Assembly: GCF_900142845.1 (NCBI RefSeq)
Contig: NZ_FSRU01000001.1
Span: forward strand, 3,658,001 to 3,722,000
Direction of reading: 5' to 3'
From: Paraburkholderia phenazinium
GTDB taxonomy: Bacteria; Pseudomonadota; Gammaproteobacteria; Burkholderiales; Burkholderiaceae
Length of the DNA stretch: 64,000 nucleotides
Positions 62,497 through 64,000 of the stretch are shown here, piece after piece. The notes beneath the pieces are model-generated. The model was given only the letters and a program-made list of their open reading frames with translations, was not told where the DNA came from and made no database searches. The position numbers and the translations under genes were made by a program. Position 1 is the stretch's first letter. Each line of letters opens with the position of its first letter.

Positions 62497-63315
62497 ATGC
62501 GGTTTCGCCATTTTCTGCGCCTCTTCGCGATAGTCGTCCCCCTGTCCTTTGCCGCGGCCACCGCGGCGCAAGCTGAGGACGTCGGCACGCTGACACCCGG
62601 CAAGCTCGTCGCCGGCGTGGATGCGAACAACAAGCCCTACTCGTATATCGACGACGGCAAGATGACCGGCTTCGACGTCGAACTGCTGCGCGCCATCGCG
62701 ACGAAGCTCGGCCTTACCGCCGACTTTCGCGCGCAAGACTTCAGCGGCCTGCTGCCGAGCGTGGCGAACCAGCAGATCGATCTTGCCGCCGGTTCGATTT
62801 CCATCACCAAGGAACGCCTGAAGATGGTCGACTTCTCCGAGGGCTACCTGACCGGCCTGCTGAGCGTGGCGACCTTGCCCGACAGTCCGATCACGAGCGA
62901 CCCCGCTTCGGTAAAGGGCAAGCGCATCGGTGTCGTGCAAGGCACGATCGAGGATACGTATTCGGACAGCTACTTGCCTGGCGCGCAGATCGTGCGCTTT
63001 CCGAATCTGAATGCGGGCTTCCTGTCGTTGCGCTCCAAGTTCATTGACGGCTACTTCGTCGACAAGACGCTCGTCGAAGGCTTGCAAGGCAAATATCCGC
63101 AGATGAACATTGCCGACAAGCTCGATATCTCCGCGGTCAATCTGCCGGCAGGATTTCCGGTGCACAAGGGTAATGCGAAGCTCGAGGCGGCCTTGAACAA
63201 GACCATCGACGAACTCGTCGCCGACGGCACCTGGCTCAAGCTGTACCTGCAGTTCCATCCGGGCTATCCAAAGCCGGCGAACCTGCCGCCGTATGTCATG
63301 AAGACCGGCAGCTAG
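62497..63315 (+). CDS. polar amino-acid ABC transporter substrate-binding protein
   Basis: A 272-residue family 3 extracellular binding protein. Signal FLRLFAIVVPLSFAAATAAQA, then GKLVAGVDANNKPYSYIDDGKMTGFDVELLRAIATKLGL, AAGSISITKERLKMVDFSEGYL and GKRIGVVQGTIEDTYSD. The ATG follows GGAG. The ligand is unknown, but the oxidase upstream suggests an amine, opine or modified amino acid. Confidence 0.94.
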   Translation: MRFRHFLRLFAIVVPLSFAAATAAQAEDVGTLTPGKLVAGVDANNKPYSYIDDGKMTGFDVELLRAIATKLGLTADFRAQDFSGLLPSVANQQIDLAAGSISITKERLKMVDFSEGYLTGLLSVATLPDSPITSDPASVKGKRIGVVQGTIEDTYSDSYLPGAQIVRFPNLNAGFLSLRSKFIDGYFVDKTLVEGLQGKYPQMNIADKLDISAVNLPAGFPVHKGNAKLEAALNKTIDELVADGTWLKLYLQFHPGYPKPANLPPYVMKTGS

Positions 63316-63434
63316 TCTGTACACAAGCGGCATCTAATCAACGCGCAAGACCCACCGACGCAGCAACGAACACGCAACCCGGCGGCCGCCGAACGCTCAT
63401 CGACCGGCCGCCGACGCTCAGACAGGAGCGAATC

Positions 63435-64000
63435 ATGAATGCCTTCCTGCAGAACTTTCTCGACTGGCCGTTGCTGATCGGGTCGCTGCCCTCGTTGCTA
63501 TGCACCGGCCTCGTCAATACGCTGGTGCTGTCGCTGTTTTCAACCGTGCTCGGCATCGCGGCCGGCATGGTCCTCGCGTTGATGGCGGTATCGCACACGC
63601 GCTGGCTCATGTTGCCCGCACAGGTCTTTATCGACGTGTTTCGCGGCCTGCCCGCCGCGCTCGTCATCCTGCTGGTGGGCCAGGGTCTCGCGCCGGTCGG
63701 GCTGGCGATCTTCGGACCTAACCCTTACCCGCTCGCCATCGTTGCGCTGGGCCTGATTTCGTCGGCCTATATCGCGGAGATTTTCCGCTCGGGGATTCAA
63801 AGCGTAGGACGCGGACAACTTTCCGCGTGTCAGGCGCTCGGCATGACGTACTGGAGCAGCATGCGCCACGTCATCGTGCCGCAAGGCATCCGCCGCATCT
63901 TGCCGGCGCTGGCTAACCAGTTCATTTCGATCGTCAAGGATTCGAGTCTCGTCTACTTTCTCGGCCTGCTGACCTCGCAGCGCGATCTCTTCACCATCGG
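63435..64000 (+). CDS. polar amino-acid ABC transporter permease (3' end outside window)
   Basis: The first about 188 codons of a HisM/GlnP-type permease are seen: membrane helices around NTLVLSLFSTVLGIAAGMVLALMAV and VILLVGQGLA. The ATPase-coupling EAA loop reads SACQALGMTYWSSMRHVIVPQGIRRILPALANQFISIVKDSSL. AGGAG precedes the ATG. The gene continues beyond base 64000. Confidence 0.93.
   Translation, partial: MNAFLQNFLDWPLLIGSLPSLLCTGLVNTLVLSLFSTVLGIAAGMVLALMAVSHTRWLMLPAQVFIDVFRGLPAALVILLVGQGLAPVGLAIFGPNPYPLAIVALGLISSAYIAEIFRSGIQSVGRGQLSACQALGMTYWSSMRHVIVPQGIRRILPALANQFISIVKDSSLVYFLGLLTSQRDLFTI

Noticed and set aside
1..64000. CRISPR array, IS element or prophage
   Set aside because: No regularly spaced direct repeats, no transposase, integrase or phage structural gene was seen.

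Overview
The window is high-GC DNA with dense, long genes. Its contents (a hrp_II-type promoter, a mmsAB valine operon, a MaeB-type malic enzyme, many LysR regulators, Gram-negative porins, MbtH-dependent siderophore genes) fit a Burkholderiaceae genome, most likely Paraburkholderia or Burkholderia. It reads as chromosomal and accessory-rich. I found no rRNA, tRNA, CRISPR array, insertion sequence or phage integrase. All calls come from reading the sequence and family knowledge; no database search was run.

Layout. 1-2.4 kb: the end of a siderophore NRPS locus (type II thioesterase, MbtH protein) with three Fur-box-like sites, a nitroreductase and an unknown gene. 2.4-7.5 kb: a D-glucarate operon (transporter, glucarate dehydratase, 5-dehydro-4-deoxyglucarate dehydratase) and its FadR-type GntR regulator, with matching operators at both promoters. 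7.5-14.5 kb: a nucleoside deaminase with a BMP-family binding protein, a malic enzyme-phosphotransacetylase fusion with a divergent LysR, and a drug-efflux-type MFS. 14.5-17 kb: a phytochelatin-synthase-like lipoprotein, a GNAT remnant and, behind a perfect TTCG-N16-TTCG hrp_II box, a Gly/Ser-rich harpin-like protein plus an HrpB1/HrpK protein. No other type III secretion gene is visible. 17-22 kb: mmsB, mmsA, an MHS-family transporter and a LysR.

22-34 kb is the most unusual stretch. It carries backup or variant versions of essential machinery that are also antibiotic targets: an Amj-type alternate lipid II flippase, a paralogous DnaN sliding clamp, a class A beta-lactamase whose KTG motif reads RPG, and a second-type leucyl-tRNA synthetase. 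These are mixed with a methyltransferase, an OsmC protein, a deletion-fused ABC exporter remnant and a TPR/ATP-grasp protein.

34-41 kb holds small enzymes (tautomerase, two alpha/beta hydrolases, three GNATs, a serine beta-lactamase-like hydrolase) with two LysR genes. 41-48 kb: a porin, a Fur-box-preceded iron-chelate ABC importer (binding protein, permease, ATPase) and a two-component system. 48-50.5 kb: an acyl-CoA ligase/SDR pair behind an AT-rich palindrome. 50.7-57.6 kb: a DKNYY-like secreted protein, an MFS remnant and a complete Csu-type chaperone-usher pilus operon. 57.9-59.3 kb: a leucine-rich-repeat protein kinase. 59.3-64 kb: a LysR, a PuuB-like FAD oxidase and a polar amino-acid ABC importer that runs off the end.

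The parts connect in two ways. The siderophore genes at the left edge and the ABC importer at 42.5-45.7 kb are about 42 kb apart but share the same Fur-box core, so they are probably made and used together under iron limitation. The glucarate genes and their regulator share a 10-base operator core.
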